Shown here: in pieces, positions 1 through 8,461 of the stretch
How the letters are laid out: each line of letters opens with the position of its first letter
Position numbering within the stretch: the first letter of the stretch is position 1
DNA from: a virus
IMG/VR virus record: IMGVR_UViG_3300025030_000184
Location: 1-45,684 of that record
Strand: one strand, 5' to 3'
Length of the DNA stretch: 45,684 nucleotides
Program-made: the position numbers and the translations under genes
The notes under the pieces: model-generated
Seen by the model: the letters and a program-made list of their open reading frames with translations, nothing else
The model's database searches: none
Told to the model about the DNA's origin: nothing

Positions 1-75
1 AGATTACCGGAACAATTAACGGGAGAAGTGGGTAGCATGAACCCCGAAGGTATGCAAGGAATGGTAAATGTTTGA
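1..75 (+). CDS. Portal protein, C-terminal fragment (5' cut by window edge)
   Basis: The first 24 codons, from RLPEQL to MVNV and a stop, are the same residues that end the full portal gene at 42642-44531. The gene is therefore cut only by the window start and is not a pseudogene. The next gene starts at 68, inside this reading frame, exactly as in the right-hand copy. Confidence 0.85.
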   Translation, partial: RLPEQLTGEVGSMNPEGMQGMVNV

Positions 76-412
76 TACGGTTAAAAGGTTATTTTCGAGG
101 AACTTTGAACTCACGGAGAATATACTTGTCTTGCGTGAACAGGTTCAGGTAGGGCAAAGGTTACAAGAAGTGCTTGAAGGAAAAGATTTCGCAACGATAA
201 GAGAACATATCCTTTTACCATTGCAAGTTGGAGCATTTGAGACTTTCAAGAAAGTAGATGCGAAAGATTTTGAACGAGTCATGGAAACGCAAATGATGTC
301 CAAGATGATAGATACGATACGGAAGGAGATTGAAAAGAAAATCAATCAGGGGCATTTAGCAGAACAACAAATAAAATCTCTACCCGAATTATCGGGCGAG
401 GAGGAGGACTAA
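68..412 (+). CDS. Small conserved head-region protein, left copy
   Basis: A 114-residue, charged, mostly helical protein with no recognised domain. It starts 8 bases before the portal stop, so it is probably translationally coupled to the portal, and it ends 1 base before the scaffold ATG. The right-hand copy (44524-44868) differs at only a few residues, for example V for I, E for A, H for R and D for E at the C-terminus. Its position between portal and scaffold suggests a head-assembly accessory role, but nothing in the sequence shows the function. Confidence 0.75.
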   Translation: MFDTVKRLFSRNFELTENILVLREQVQVGQRLQEVLEGKDFATIREHILLPLQVGAFETFKKVDAKDFERVMETQMMSKMIDTIRKEIEKKINQGHLAEQQIKSLPELSGEEED

Positions 413-413
413 C

Positions 414-1277
414 ATGAATACCGAACAAAACGGCTCTACTACCGTTGAGCAAGCGAGCCAGCAAGTAAATGTAACGGAAAAACTTTTTGCCGATTTATTG
501 CCGATAGACGAGGTTAAAACTCCACCTGCGGAAAATAAAGAAGCGGAAGTGAAGGACGAACAAGAAATAAAGAAGGAAGTTGTGGAAACGCCAACACCTA
601 AAGAACCCGAATACCTTGATATACAGGGCTTCGGAGACAAAAAGGTGAAAATAAAGGTAGATGGCGTTGAAACAGAGATTCCTTTCAAGGATGTTGTAAA
701 AGGCTATCAGACGGAACAGTATCTCACTCGTAAAGGGCAAATGTTAGCCGAGGAGAAGAAGAAACTACACGAAACCCCACCGCCTCCGCCTCATACAAAA
801 GATGACTATCTCGACCCGCTTATGGCTGATGAGATAGAACGCTTAAGTAAGGAATTGAAGACGGTAAAGGAATACAATGAAGCGACAATATCGGAATTAG
901 CACCAATCCGTTATGAGCGGAATTTGAGTGCCATAGATACCGAGATGAAAACGGAAGGTCTGATTGATTTCAGGGAGAAAATTCCTGAAATTGAAAAGAT
1001 TATCCTCGCTATGTCGCCTGAACAATCAGCGGCCTACGATACTGCCGAGGGGTTCAAAAGCGTGTATAAGAATCTTAAACTCCAAGAACTAATAAAGAAG
1101 CCGCAGGCAAGCACTACCGTTAATCCCGATGTGCGGCCAAAGCCAAAAATTGTCCCTATTGAGTCGAGTTCAAGTCCCTCTGGTGGTGCTGTGAATGGTA
1201 ACGCGGAGCGAAAAAAAGCACTCACTCATGCAATAGAAACAGGGGATTGGCCTGATTTCATGGCGAAATATGGTTAA
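414..1277 (+). CDS. Putative capsid scaffolding protein
   Basis: A 287-residue, highly charged and probably mostly helical protein lying directly before the major capsid gene, the usual place and composition of a scaffold. The N-terminal 65 residues are acidic and low in complexity. A segment around residues 65-110 is more globular, a run of prolines follows near residue 122, and a coiled-coil-prone stretch covers about 130-225. The C-terminus is rich in Ser, Gly, Lys and Arg, as expected for the capsid-binding tail of scaffolds. GAGGAGGA precedes the ATG. The call rests on gene order and composition, since no diagnostic motif exists. A truncated allele is at 44870-45684. Confidence 0.65.
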   Translation: MNTEQNGSTTVEQASQQVNVTEKLFADLLPIDEVKTPPAENKEAEVKDEQEIKKEVVETPTPKEPEYLDIQGFGDKKVKIKVDGVETEIPFKDVVKGYQTEQYLTRKGQMLAEEKKKLHETPPPPPHTKDDYLDPLMADEIERLSKELKTVKEYNEATISELAPIRYERNLSAIDTEMKTEGLIDFREKIPEIEKIILAMSPEQSAAYDTAEGFKSVYKNLKLQELIKKPQASTTVNPDVRPKPKIVPIESSSSPSGGAVNGNAERKKALTHAIETGDWPDFMAKYG

Positions 1278-1297
1278 TCTCCCTATAAGGAGGTATT

Positions 1298-2206
1298 ATG
1301 GCAATAGCGACTAACACATATACTACTTACGATACGGCGGGTATGAGGGAAGACCTCATAGACGTAATCAGCAACATAGACCCCGTATCTACGTGGTTTC
1401 AGAGTAACATAGGCAATGCAAGGGCTTCACAGAGATACCATGAGTGGCTTCTTGATGCACTCGCCGCTCCTGCCGCCAATGCACAGATAGAAGGCAATCA
1501 GTTGACGGCGACTGCGATTGTTCCGCCTGTAAGGTCGGGCAATTACTGCCAGATTCTGAGCAAGTCTTTTTCGATAACTGAAACCGAAGAAGTTACGGAT
1601 AAGGCTGGTAGAAATTCAGAGGTTGCATATCAGAAAGCGAATAAACTTAAAGAACTCGCCAACGATATAGAATACGCTCTGATTATCAATGCCAGCGCGG
1701 TTTCGGGCGGCACGGCTACGGCAAGACAGTTGAAAGGATTGTCGGGCTGGATAACTTCTAACAACATTACCGGAACAGGCACGGAAAGTCAGCCTCTTAC
1801 CGAGACGTTGTGGAATGACGGCTTGCAGACCGTATGGAACGCAGGAGGTAAACCCTCTAATTGCCTTATGGGTGCGTTCCAGAAACGCAAGGTTGATGCA
1901 TTTACGAGCAATACCAAGAACGTAAATGCCGACCAGAACAAACTTATCAACCATATCTCGATTTACGAATCGCCATTTGGGACGGTTGCCTTAAGAATAC
2001 ACCACATTATGCAGAGCGATGTTCCGAGCAAAATCTTCATTCTCGGCGACATGAAACTGTGGAAGAAAGCGTATCTCAGACCGTTGCAGTGGAAGGATTT
2101 GCCATACACGGGTTTTGCGAGATTCTTGGGGTGTGAAGCGGAACTTACCCTCGAATCAAGAGCAGAAGCGGGGTCTGGCGTAATCGCCGAATTAACCACG
2201 AGTTAG
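1298..2206 (+). CDS. Major capsid protein (SU10/DUF5309-like)
   Basis: A 302-residue protein following the scaffold with an AAGGAGGT ribosome site. It resembles the SU10-type/DUF5309 capsid family: an N-terminal arm with the DVISNIDPV-type motif, a central KAGRNSEVAYQKANKLKELANDIEYAL helix region (spanning about residues 100-128), then a domain with SGWI and a C-terminal LGDMKLWKKAYLRPLQ-type segment near 247-262. This family forms HK97-fold capsids. Length and position (portal, small protein, scaffold, capsid) agree. Two hairpins follow the stop codon and may set transcript levels. Confidence 0.85.
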   Translation: MAIATNTYTTYDTAGMREDLIDVISNIDPVSTWFQSNIGNARASQRYHEWLLDALAAPAANAQIEGNQLTATAIVPPVRSGNYCQILSKSFSITETEEVTDKAGRNSEVAYQKANKLKELANDIEYALIINASAVSGGTATARQLKGLSGWITSNNITGTGTESQPLTETLWNDGLQTVWNAGGKPSNCLMGAFQKRKVDAFTSNTKNVNADQNKLINHISIYESPFGTVALRIHHIMQSDVPSKIFILGDMKLWKKAYLRPLQWKDLPYTGFARFLGCEAELTLESRAEAGSGVIAELTTS

Positions 2207-2222
2207 TCGGCGCACGGAGAAA

Positions 2223-2260
2223 GGGGGGGTTCTATCAAGCCCCCCACCTTCCGAGAAGGT
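2223..2260 (+). terminator. Tandem hairpins after the capsid gene (attenuator-like)
   Basis: Seven G at 2223-2229 face six C at 2240-2245 across a 10-base loop. An immediately following perfect 5-bp hairpin pairs ACCTT with AAGGT (2246-2260). There is no U tract, so this is not a canonical intrinsic terminator. It could be a processing site, mRNA stabiliser or partial attenuator that lets capsid mRNA exceed downstream message. Confidence 0.45.
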
Positions 2261-2266
2261 AAGTGT

Positions 2267-2572
2267 ATGATTTTCAGAAGTGGTAACGTGCAAGATAAGG
2301 CGATTATAGACATAAACCACAAGGGCGAAAAAATTTCCTTCACCCATGTTGGGGTGATTGACGATGCCGCACAGGAAGCATATCTTAATAGGATGTATTC
2401 CAATAATGGATTTTCGGATAAGAAACTATTTAGGAAGGTGGCAGTGATACCTGATTGGGTATTCGTTGTTCACCCAGAATTTAATCAAGACCCTGATTTG
2501 GCGTTAGATTGGGTAAGAAAGAATGGCGATGGGATAGGGCAAAACTTTAAGGCTTGCACGGGAAAATTTTAA
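2267..2572 (+). CDS. Hypothetical protein, 101 aa
   Basis: Small soluble protein with a Trp-rich C-terminal half and no recognised domain. It lies between the capsid gene and the glycosyltransferase cassette, and its stop overlaps the next start (TAATG at 2570-2574). A weak AGAAGG site precedes the ATG, and that sequence is also the 3' arm of the second post-capsid hairpin, so folding of that hairpin would compete with ribosome binding. Function unknown. Confidence 0.7.
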   Translation: MIFRSGNVQDKAIIDINHKGEKISFTHVGVIDDAAQEAYLNRMYSNNGFSDKKLFRKVAVIPDWVFVVHPEFNQDPDLALDWVRKNGDGIGQNFKACTGKF

Positions 2573-3582
2573 TGAAACCTCATATAGTATTTGTTAGCGA
2601 AAAATGGTGCGATTGCAGACCCGAAATGGGTTTGACGAATAGTTTCCATAACCTCTTCGGTTCTTTGGAATCAACGGGATTAGCGGAATATTCTAATATC
2701 TTTTTCGACGAATGGAATATCAAATATGGTAAAAAATGCGACGAAGAAGTTTTAAGACAAGGATTAGAGGCTGATTTGGTGGTCGTTACACCTCTTAATG
2801 GTATTCACCATTTGCCTAATATCCAGACTTTCGGTAAGATTAAAGATGCCGGTATTCCCGTAGTTGCTATCCATTTTGACAGCGTTAGTCCAAAAAATCT
2901 TGCTTATGCGGATAGTATGCTCCCGCAGATAAATTTTAATGTGGTTTTGGATTCGGGAATATCGTATTCAAATTCATTGCACAGTAATAGATATGTTCCA
3001 TTATGGACTCCACAAGACCCTCGGATATTCCATAATCCAAATAAGAAACGGGATATAGCGATAAGTCATCTCGGAACTACGGAAGGCCGTCCTGAAAGAG
3101 AAAATTCGCTTAACTTTATCGGGTCAAGAGATATAAAGATTTATTCGAGAGGCGGACAAAGAAAAGATAATATCCCTATCGAAGAATATGCCGATATTTT
3201 ACAAAGGTCTTTAATTACACTTAATTGGTGCGAAAATAAAGATTTTAAGCAGTTAAAAGGTAGGATATTCGAGGCAATGTTATGCGGTGCTTGTCTATTT
3301 GAATCGGAGAATGATGAAATTAAAAAGTATTTCATTGAAAATGAAGATTACGTTTCATTCAAGGGACGTAATTCGGAAGTTCTTGCCTGTATGTTGCGGG
3401 GTTATATTGAAGATAAAAAAGAAGTAGAACGCATAGCAAAGAATGGATATAAAAAAGCAACGGCATATTACAATGCTGAGAATTTTTGGCGAACTATTTT
3501 CCAGAAAGCGGGGGTAAATGGATATAGACATATTGATACCGACTTCAAAGAAGCGATTACAGAAATTGCTTTGGCAAATTAG
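2572..3582 (+). CDS. CgeB-like glycosyltransferase
   Basis: A 336-residue GT-B type protein. The C-terminal part around residues 215-275 has the CgeB/Glyco_trans_1_2 pattern: LNWCENK, then KGRIFEAMLCGACLF followed by an acidic segment that normally contacts the nucleotide-sugar. The N-terminal half has alternating beta/alpha segments typical of the acceptor domain. I start it at ATG 2572, which overlaps the preceding stop; an in-frame ATG at 2554 lies inside the previous gene. First of three consecutive glycosyltransferase genes. It probably moves a sugar onto a virion protein, host glycan or DNA base; the acceptor is unknown. Confidence 0.8.
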   Translation: MKPHIVFVSEKWCDCRPEMGLTNSFHNLFGSLESTGLAEYSNIFFDEWNIKYGKKCDEEVLRQGLEADLVVVTPLNGIHHLPNIQTFGKIKDAGIPVVAIHFDSVSPKNLAYADSMLPQINFNVVLDSGISYSNSLHSNRYVPLWTPQDPRIFHNPNKKRDIAISHLGTTEGRPERENSLNFIGSRDIKIYSRGGQRKDNIPIEEYADILQRSLITLNWCENKDFKQLKGRIFEAMLCGACLFESENDEIKKYFIENEDYVSFKGRNSEVLACMLRGYIEDKKEVERIAKNGYKKATAYYNAENFWRTIFQKAGVNGYRHIDTDFKEAITEIALAN

Positions 3583-4129
3583 GAGTTGTTTCAATCAAGG
3601 TCTTGATGTTCGCGTTACCATTGCTTCAACAGGAGAATACCCCGAATTGTTGGAGCAGTTGACAGAAGCAGAAAAAGGCAAGATGAGATTTATTACAGAC
3701 GCTCCTGAGGGATTATGCGGGAACGCCGCTTCTAAATATGTAATGGAGAATTTTGAATGGGGGGAATGGTTTTACTCGATAGGAGATGATGACGCATTGC
3801 TTCCGTGGGGATTGAAGCATTTATGGGATAATAGACACGGCGTGGGAATGGTTATAGGACGGGCTTTATGTGTAAGCAAGGGACAGAACCTTGACTTAAC
3901 GCAATATAGGGTCGGCACTATTCTTGCTTGCGGCAGAGTAAGCGGAGTATGCACATTATTCAATTTCAGAAAGGTTGAAAAACTTGGCATACCTTATTGG
4001 AACGCTAATAGTATGGTAGCCGATTGGGAACTCATAGAGAAAATGGCGGAGAATTATAAATATAAGATTATACCCGAAACGGTTTGTGTTCTTGCTTTAG
4101 CGACTGTGCAGGGGGAAAAATGCGAATAA
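3518..4129 (+). CDS. GT-A-like glycosyltransferase
   Basis: A 203-residue protein with a GT2-like start (MDIDILIPTSKKR, then RVTIAS) and a DDD metal-binding motif in SIGDDDALLPWG near residues 87-98, the expected DxD of GT-A folds. It is shorter than usual GT2 enzymes (about 240-300 residues), so it may be a minimal catalytic domain. Its first 65 bases overlap the 3' end of the upstream glycosyltransferase in another frame, so the genes are coupled. A few ATG-containing bases separate it from the next glycosyltransferase, whose start at 4120 it overlaps. Confidence 0.65.
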   Translation: MDIDILIPTSKKRLQKLLWQIRSCFNQGLDVRVTIASTGEYPELLEQLTEAEKGKMRFITDAPEGLCGNAASKYVMENFEWGEWFYSIGDDDALLPWGLKHLWDNRHGVGMVIGRALCVSKGQNLDLTQYRVGTILACGRVSGVCTLFNFRKVEKLGIPYWNANSMVADWELIEKMAENYKYKIIPETVCVLALATVQGEKCE

Positions 4130-5217
4130 CATATTTCTTGGCGGATAATGGAGCATGTGGTATTTACCGTCTCGATAATCCATTATTAGAAGTCAAGAAA
4201 TCGGGTCTGGCTAAAGTATGGCGGATAGATAAAGGCGATAGTATCGTGAAAAATATAGATTGCCTTGAAGCCGATATATTCGTAATGCCGCGTATGTGTG
4301 GCGAAGATATGCAAAGGAATATGAAAAAACTCCAAAACGGAGGTAAGAAGTTAATAATTGACCATGACGATTTCTTATTTGATATTCAACCTCTTATGAG
4401 GGCTTATAGTGAATTTGGAACAAAAGAAGTCAAGTATAAAATGCCCAACGGCGACATCATGGATTTATGGCAGGACGGCAAGAATATCAATTTACAAGAA
4501 AATATTGAAAGACTTAATGGTGTTGCAAAAGCATTAAAACAGGCGGATATGGTTACTGTTACGACTGATATACTTGCCGAGGCATACAAGAAGTATAATC
4601 CTAATGTGGTGGCATTGCCGAATTGTATTGATATGGATTTATGGAAGCAATTACCATTGAAAAGAGAAAACGACGAGATTAGATTATATTGGGGCGGCGG
4701 GGATAGTCATTACGGCGATTGGATGTTAATGCCCAATGTCCTGAAGGCAGTAATGGATAAATACGAGAATGTAAAACTTATCATACAGGGAACTTTATTT
4801 AAGGCTTCGATAAAAGATTTACCGCAGGACAGGATAGAACATCATGGATGGGTGAATACTCATGCTTACCCATACAAAACGGCGATTTTAGACCCTGATA
4901 TTGCGATTATTCCGCTTGAAGATACATTGTTTAATCGGTGTAAGAGTAATATAAAGTGGGTTGAGATGTCGGCATTAGGTGTGCCATGTGTAACCTCTTA
5001 TGTATCACCATACAAAGAATATGCGGCAGAAAATAATGGAATTTTTATTGAGAATAACGATAAAGACGCATGGGTAGATGGGATTTCTTACATGATAGAC
5101 AACGTGGATACAAGAAAAGAGTTTGCAGGTAATGCAAAGAAAATAGTCGCAGAGCATTTCGACATTAAAACGCAATATCCGAGATGGATAAAAGCGTATG
5201 AAGGATTAGGAGTCTAA
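4120..5217 (+). CDS. GT-B glycosyltransferase (GT4/group 1-like)
   Basis: A 365-residue protein. The N-terminus has the YFLADNGACGIYRLDNP pattern seen in phage and bacterial group-1-like transferases. The C-terminal domain has LYWGGGDSHYGDW near residue 187 and a late KSNIKWVEMSALGVPCVTS segment (around 275-292), the donor-binding E-x7-E-like region. I place the start at 4120, because it has a GGGGGAAAA ribosome site; an earlier in-frame ATG at 4084 lies within the preceding gene. Last gene of the sugar cassette, 1 base before the adaptor gene, so it belongs to the structural operon. Confidence 0.8.
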   Translation: MRITYFLADNGACGIYRLDNPLLEVKKSGLAKVWRIDKGDSIVKNIDCLEADIFVMPRMCGEDMQRNMKKLQNGGKKLIIDHDDFLFDIQPLMRAYSEFGTKEVKYKMPNGDIMDLWQDGKNINLQENIERLNGVAKALKQADMVTVTTDILAEAYKKYNPNVVALPNCIDMDLWKQLPLKRENDEIRLYWGGGDSHYGDWMLMPNVLKAVMDKYENVKLIIQGTLFKASIKDLPQDRIEHHGWVNTHAYPYKTAILDPDIAIIPLEDTLFNRCKSNIKWVEMSALGVPCVTSYVSPYKEYAAENNGIFIENNDKDAWVDGISYMIDNVDTRKEFAGNAKKIVAEHFDIKTQYPRWIKAYEGLGV

Positions 5218-5218
5218 T

Positions 5219-6100
5219 ATGGCTGCACCGACCGCACCGACATTAGTTTCTCTTACTACCGAAGGTTTGAAAAAAGGCGGATATGCTTCTCCTACGTCCA
5301 TTCAACTTACGCAGGCTCAAGATGAATGGATGAATGAGATTAAGAATGACATACTTGTTTTAAGCGGTGGGCGAAAATTAACTTCCCTTTATACTACCTC
5401 GATGTCCGTTACCATTAACGGGAAAGAAAGATATGCAAGGCCGACAGATTTCTTTTCGGAAATGACAATAGATATACTTGACGGAACAATAAGAGGGACT
5501 GCTACTGCTGGTGCGGTAGGGTCTGTAACTCTCGCCAAAGATGAAGGGGATATTGTAGGGAAGTATATTATGATTACGGCTGGGACAGGTGTAGGTAGTA
5601 TGTCCCAAGCCACCGCTTTCAATTCTTCAACTTTTGTAGCAACCGTAAGCCCCGATTTTAATACTGCTCCCGCGAGTGGTAGTTCGTATATGATTATTGA
5701 CAGTATTTATCCTTTGCAATCAAAGCCAGCTTGGGATATAGGACAAAATTATTCAAGAGGTTTGCCGCAAATATTTTATCCGATTGGCGATAATAATTAT
5801 GGTGAATTTATACTCTACCCAACACCGTATAATACGGATAATCATGTATTCGGTATGAGAATGAGATATTACGCTAATCTTATGACGTTAGATTTAGCGG
5901 GAACTCTTATGGCAACCTTGTATCAAAGGTGGAGGAATATATGGGTGCAAGGAGTTCTTGCGAAAACATTACAGATGGACGATGACAATAGGCAAAAGCA
6001 GGAAATAGATAATTATTATGCCATGATAAAAGCGATGATAGCAAGAGAAACTTATGGAATGGATATAAGCAATCTTCAATCTAAAGTAACCGATTACTAA
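5219..6100 (+). CDS. Putative head-to-tail adaptor
   Basis: A 293-residue protein. Its N-terminal 90 residues and C-terminal 80 residues are the helical and beta segments seen in short-tailed-phage adaptor (gp4/gp11-like) proteins, for example DEWMNEIKNDIL and YPTPYNT followed by a helix with LYQRWRNIWVQG. Between them sits a Gly/Ala/Thr-rich beta insertion (about residues 90-160) like a small decorative domain. Position after capsid and before tail-type genes supports the call. No catalytic motif is visible. A distant relative of another connector component is possible. Confidence 0.5.
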   Translation: MAAPTAPTLVSLTTEGLKKGGYASPTSIQLTQAQDEWMNEIKNDILVLSGGRKLTSLYTTSMSVTINGKERYARPTDFFSEMTIDILDGTIRGTATAGAVGSVTLAKDEGDIVGKYIMITAGTGVGSMSQATAFNSSTFVATVSPDFNTAPASGSSYMIIDSIYPLQSKPAWDIGQNYSRGLPQIFYPIGDNNYGEFILYPTPYNTDNHVFGMRMRYYANLMTLDLAGTLMATLYQRWRNIWVQGVLAKTLQMDDDNRQKQEIDNYYAMIKAMIARETYGMDISNLQSKVTDY

Positions 6101-6113
6101 AGGAGAACCCCAA

Positions 6114-6398
6114 ATGAAGGTTGTTTATCCCGTTACCGCCACTACCGAAGCGTCCAAACTCTCGTTCTGTTACCGCCTCGATGGACTTCTTCGTCTTGAA
6201 CATAATGACATGGGGGCGAAGTTCATGTCGGGGCAGATAACCGAAGTCGAATGGTTGGATTATCTCAAAAATACCTTCGAGCTGCAAAGTCAGGCTATTC
6301 ATTTTGAAATCAACAAGAACAGGGAGATTGCTTCCAAAAGCACGTATTGGGCAGTTAATTTGAAAACCGCCATAGTGAAAGAAGTTGAGGTAATCTAA
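6114..6398 (+). CDS. Hypothetical protein, 94 aa
   Basis: Starts after an AAAGGAGAA ribosome site and ends on the A of the next ATG (TAATG at 6396-6400), so it is coupled downstream. Mixed alpha/beta composition, no recognised domain, no membrane segment. It lies among connector and tail genes and is probably a minor structural or assembly protein. Confidence 0.7.
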   Translation: MKVVYPVTATTEASKLSFCYRLDGLLRLEHNDMGAKFMSGQITEVEWLDYLKNTFELQSQAIHFEINKNREIASKSTYWAVNLKTAIVKEVEVI

Positions 6399-7057
6399 TG
6401 TCCTTTGAAGATTTTACAACCTATGTGGAAGTTGACCCCAACGCACATATATCGGTTGCGACTAATGTCATAACGTTTACCGGACTTGCACGCAATGAGA
6501 GTGCGTATGTCTATAAGGATGCTGGGGTTGACCATTTTAATGGCGATTTTACTCATCTTATAGATGCCATCTATACTTCTGTTACCGGAACAGATGTCCT
6601 TGGTAATTGGGCTTTAGGTAACGATATTGGAGAATTGTTTCTTTTACATAGTGCGGGGAAAAATGCTCTGATTGTATTTAGGTCGGAAGCCAGCGGCGTA
6701 AATGCAAACGATTATCTTCGGGAAAATGACGGAGGAACTTTATACACCAGTTCCTATGTGGATACGTTATCTCCTCAAAACAGATATTACAAAATAAAAA
6801 GAGATGAGAATGTTGGAACTTATGGCACAATTTATTTATATATTTACTCGGATGCCGCAAGAACAAATTTGTTATCAACATTGAGTATCGCTTTACATAC
6901 ATCTAAAAAAGATTATAGATATATATATGCGGTGCAGTCTTATAATGACGGCAATGCAGGGGCTGGCACAGGCAGAAACGAGAACCTCGATTTACAGGAA
7001 GCGGCGGGGACAGTTATCCCAGTCTTTATGAATCAATATCGCCAAAGGAGTGCATAA
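6398..7057 (+). CDS. Putative tail-associated lectin-like protein
   Basis: A 219-residue, beta-rich protein. It has the spacing of concanavalin/LamG-like jelly rolls: TFTGLARNESAYVYKD, then HLIDAIYTSV, ALGND, then YYKIKRDENVGTYGTIYLYIYSDAA around residues 128-155. This arrangement is common in phage structural proteins that contact carbohydrates. The stop overlaps the next start. The lectin fold is an inference from strand pattern only; no database comparison was possible. Confidence 0.45.
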   Translation: MSFEDFTTYVEVDPNAHISVATNVITFTGLARNESAYVYKDAGVDHFNGDFTHLIDAIYTSVTGTDVLGNWALGNDIGELFLLHSAGKNALIVFRSEASGVNANDYLRENDGGTLYTSSYVDTLSPQNRYYKIKRDENVGTYGTIYLYIYSDAARTNLLSTLSIALHTSKKDYRYIYAVQSYNDGNAGAGTGRNENLDLQEAAGTVIPVFMNQYRQRSA

Positions 7058-8238
7058 TGAGATTTTTACGAAATAATACCGCAACAAGGATTACAGTAGG
7101 GCCGTTCCTCGATAAGACTGACGGTGTTACGCCCGAAGTTGCGATTACCGTTACGGCTTGCAAATTAACATTCACGGCGGATACGGGAGGCGTTCCGACC
7201 CTCATCCTTGACGTTGCCCCAACTGCTTCGGGCGGGGCAAATGATATGGTGCATATAACAAATGATGACGCTGGATTCTACGACCTCGAACTTGCAGCGG
7301 CGAATGTAAACTACCTCGGCAGGGCTATGCTTGCCATAACGGACGCAACCGTGCACTGCCCTGTATTTTGTGAGTTTATGATTGTTCCTGCCGTAGTTTA
7401 TGATGCGATGTTTCTCGGCACGGATACCCTTGAAGTGGATGCGGTGCAGTGGCTCGGGACGGCTTGCGCTACTCCTACGGTTGCGGGCGTGCCTGAAGTG
7501 GATTTGACGCACGTAGCGGGGGCGACAACGAATGTCTCGGCTCTTGCAACCAATGTGGACGCTATCCTTACCGATACGGGGACGACAGGGGTGGTAAATG
7601 CTCTAATAGAAAGAAATTACATAGAAAACGGAACAGCACAATCAGGAACGACGAATACTATCACTCTTGCCGCAGGTGCGGCTTCTACGAATGACCTCTG
7701 GGTTGGTCAGCAGATTTCCATTTATGCAGGCACGGGGGCAGGGCAAACAAGGGGGGCATTGAATTATAATGGTTCAACTAAGGTTCTTACAGTCGCGCGT
7801 AATTGGAAAGTCAACCCTGATGCCACAAGTCAATATAAAATACAGTTGCAATTTGGACCGAAAGTCAATAACACTCTCGAAGTTTCGATTGCGGATGCAG
7901 GTGCTGATTTAACGACAATTCCATGGAACTCGGCATGGGACACAGAGGTTCAATCCGAATGTGCGGACGCTCTTACGGCGTATGGTGCTTCGACCCCTAC
8001 CGATGTTCTTACACAGGTTAATGCGGCTCTCGACGCGGCTGGAACGGAGTTGACCACTATACCTACTACGACGGGCACGATAAGGCAGAAACTCAATTTC
8101 TTATTTCAGTATTTTAGGAATAAGAAAACAATTACAACTACGACTGAAACCTTGAAGAAAGAAGATGCTTCTACGACACTTGGCACGGCAACAGTTTCAG
8201 ATGATGGGACTACCTTTACGAAAGGTGAAATGAACTAA
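7057..8238 (+). CDS. Putative tail/fibre structural protein
   Basis: A 393-residue Thr/Ala-rich beta protein. The N-terminal 100 residues (RFLRNNTATRITVGPFLDKTDG onward, then a VTACKLTF strand) match the immunoglobulin-like segments often found at the N-terminus of phage baseplate or fibre proteins. The rest is repetitive with several TNVSALATN/VDAIL-type stretches, and the C-terminus TTTTETLKKEDAS resembles a trimeric stalk end. It follows directly on the lectin-like gene and precedes an 8238 start that it overlaps by one base. Receptor contact is possible but not shown. Confidence 0.5.
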   Translation: MRFLRNNTATRITVGPFLDKTDGVTPEVAITVTACKLTFTADTGGVPTLILDVAPTASGGANDMVHITNDDAGFYDLELAAANVNYLGRAMLAITDATVHCPVFCEFMIVPAVVYDAMFLGTDTLEVDAVQWLGTACATPTVAGVPEVDLTHVAGATTNVSALATNVDAILTDTGTTGVVNALIERNYIENGTAQSGTTNTITLAAGAASTNDLWVGQQISIYAGTGAGQTRGALNYNGSTKVLTVARNWKVNPDATSQYKIQLQFGPKVNNTLEVSIADAGADLTTIPWNSAWDTEVQSECADALTAYGASTPTDVLTQVNAALDAAGTELTTIPTTTGTIRQKLNFLFQYFRNKKTITTTTETLKKEDASTTLGTATVSDDGTTFTKGEMN

Positions 8239-8459
8239 TGGCAGTTAATCGGATATGGTTTCCTAATGCACCTATACCGAGTGTATCTGCTCCTGATAGA
8301 GCGCAATTAGGTATAGGTTATGGCGGGATTACTATATCAGATGTATGGGGTGCTGGCAATAACCCCGCCGATATATGGTTGCAAGAAGGTAATCTTGTTG
8401 ATACATGGGTTCAGGAAAGCGATACAACAAATACATGGCTTAATAATCAGGAAAGTTAA
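8238..8459 (+). CDS. Small protein with Trp-centred repeats, 73 aa
   Basis: The second half contains three short repeats centred on a Trp: ADIWLQEGN, DTWVQES and NTWLNNQ, at about residues 46-72. Such spaced W motifs can stack on sugars or mediate trimer contacts. The N-terminal half is Pro-rich. It sits between a fibre-like protein and the large nozzle-like gene, 2 bases before the latter. Probably a minor tail component; function unknown. Confidence 0.6.
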   Translation: MAVNRIWFPNAPIPSVSAPDRAQLGIGYGGITISDVWGAGNNPADIWLQEGNLVDTWVQESDTTNTWLNNQES

Positions 8460-8461
8460 AG

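Larger units (their letters stand above)
1..1225. repeat. Left copy of imperfect terminal direct repeat (about 1.23 kb)
   Basis: This stretch matches 44457-45684 collinearly: the portal C-terminus, the 114-residue head gene and most of the scaffold gene. The copies are not identical. I count roughly a dozen substitutions over the first 412 bases, and the scaffold part has more, including one codon indel (an extra triplet near 45570 relative to about 1120). Many differences fall at third codon positions. Exact terminal redundancy from packaging would be identical, so this looks like two population alleles meeting across the closure point of a circular assembly, or a real diverged duplication. 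Confidence 0.9.
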
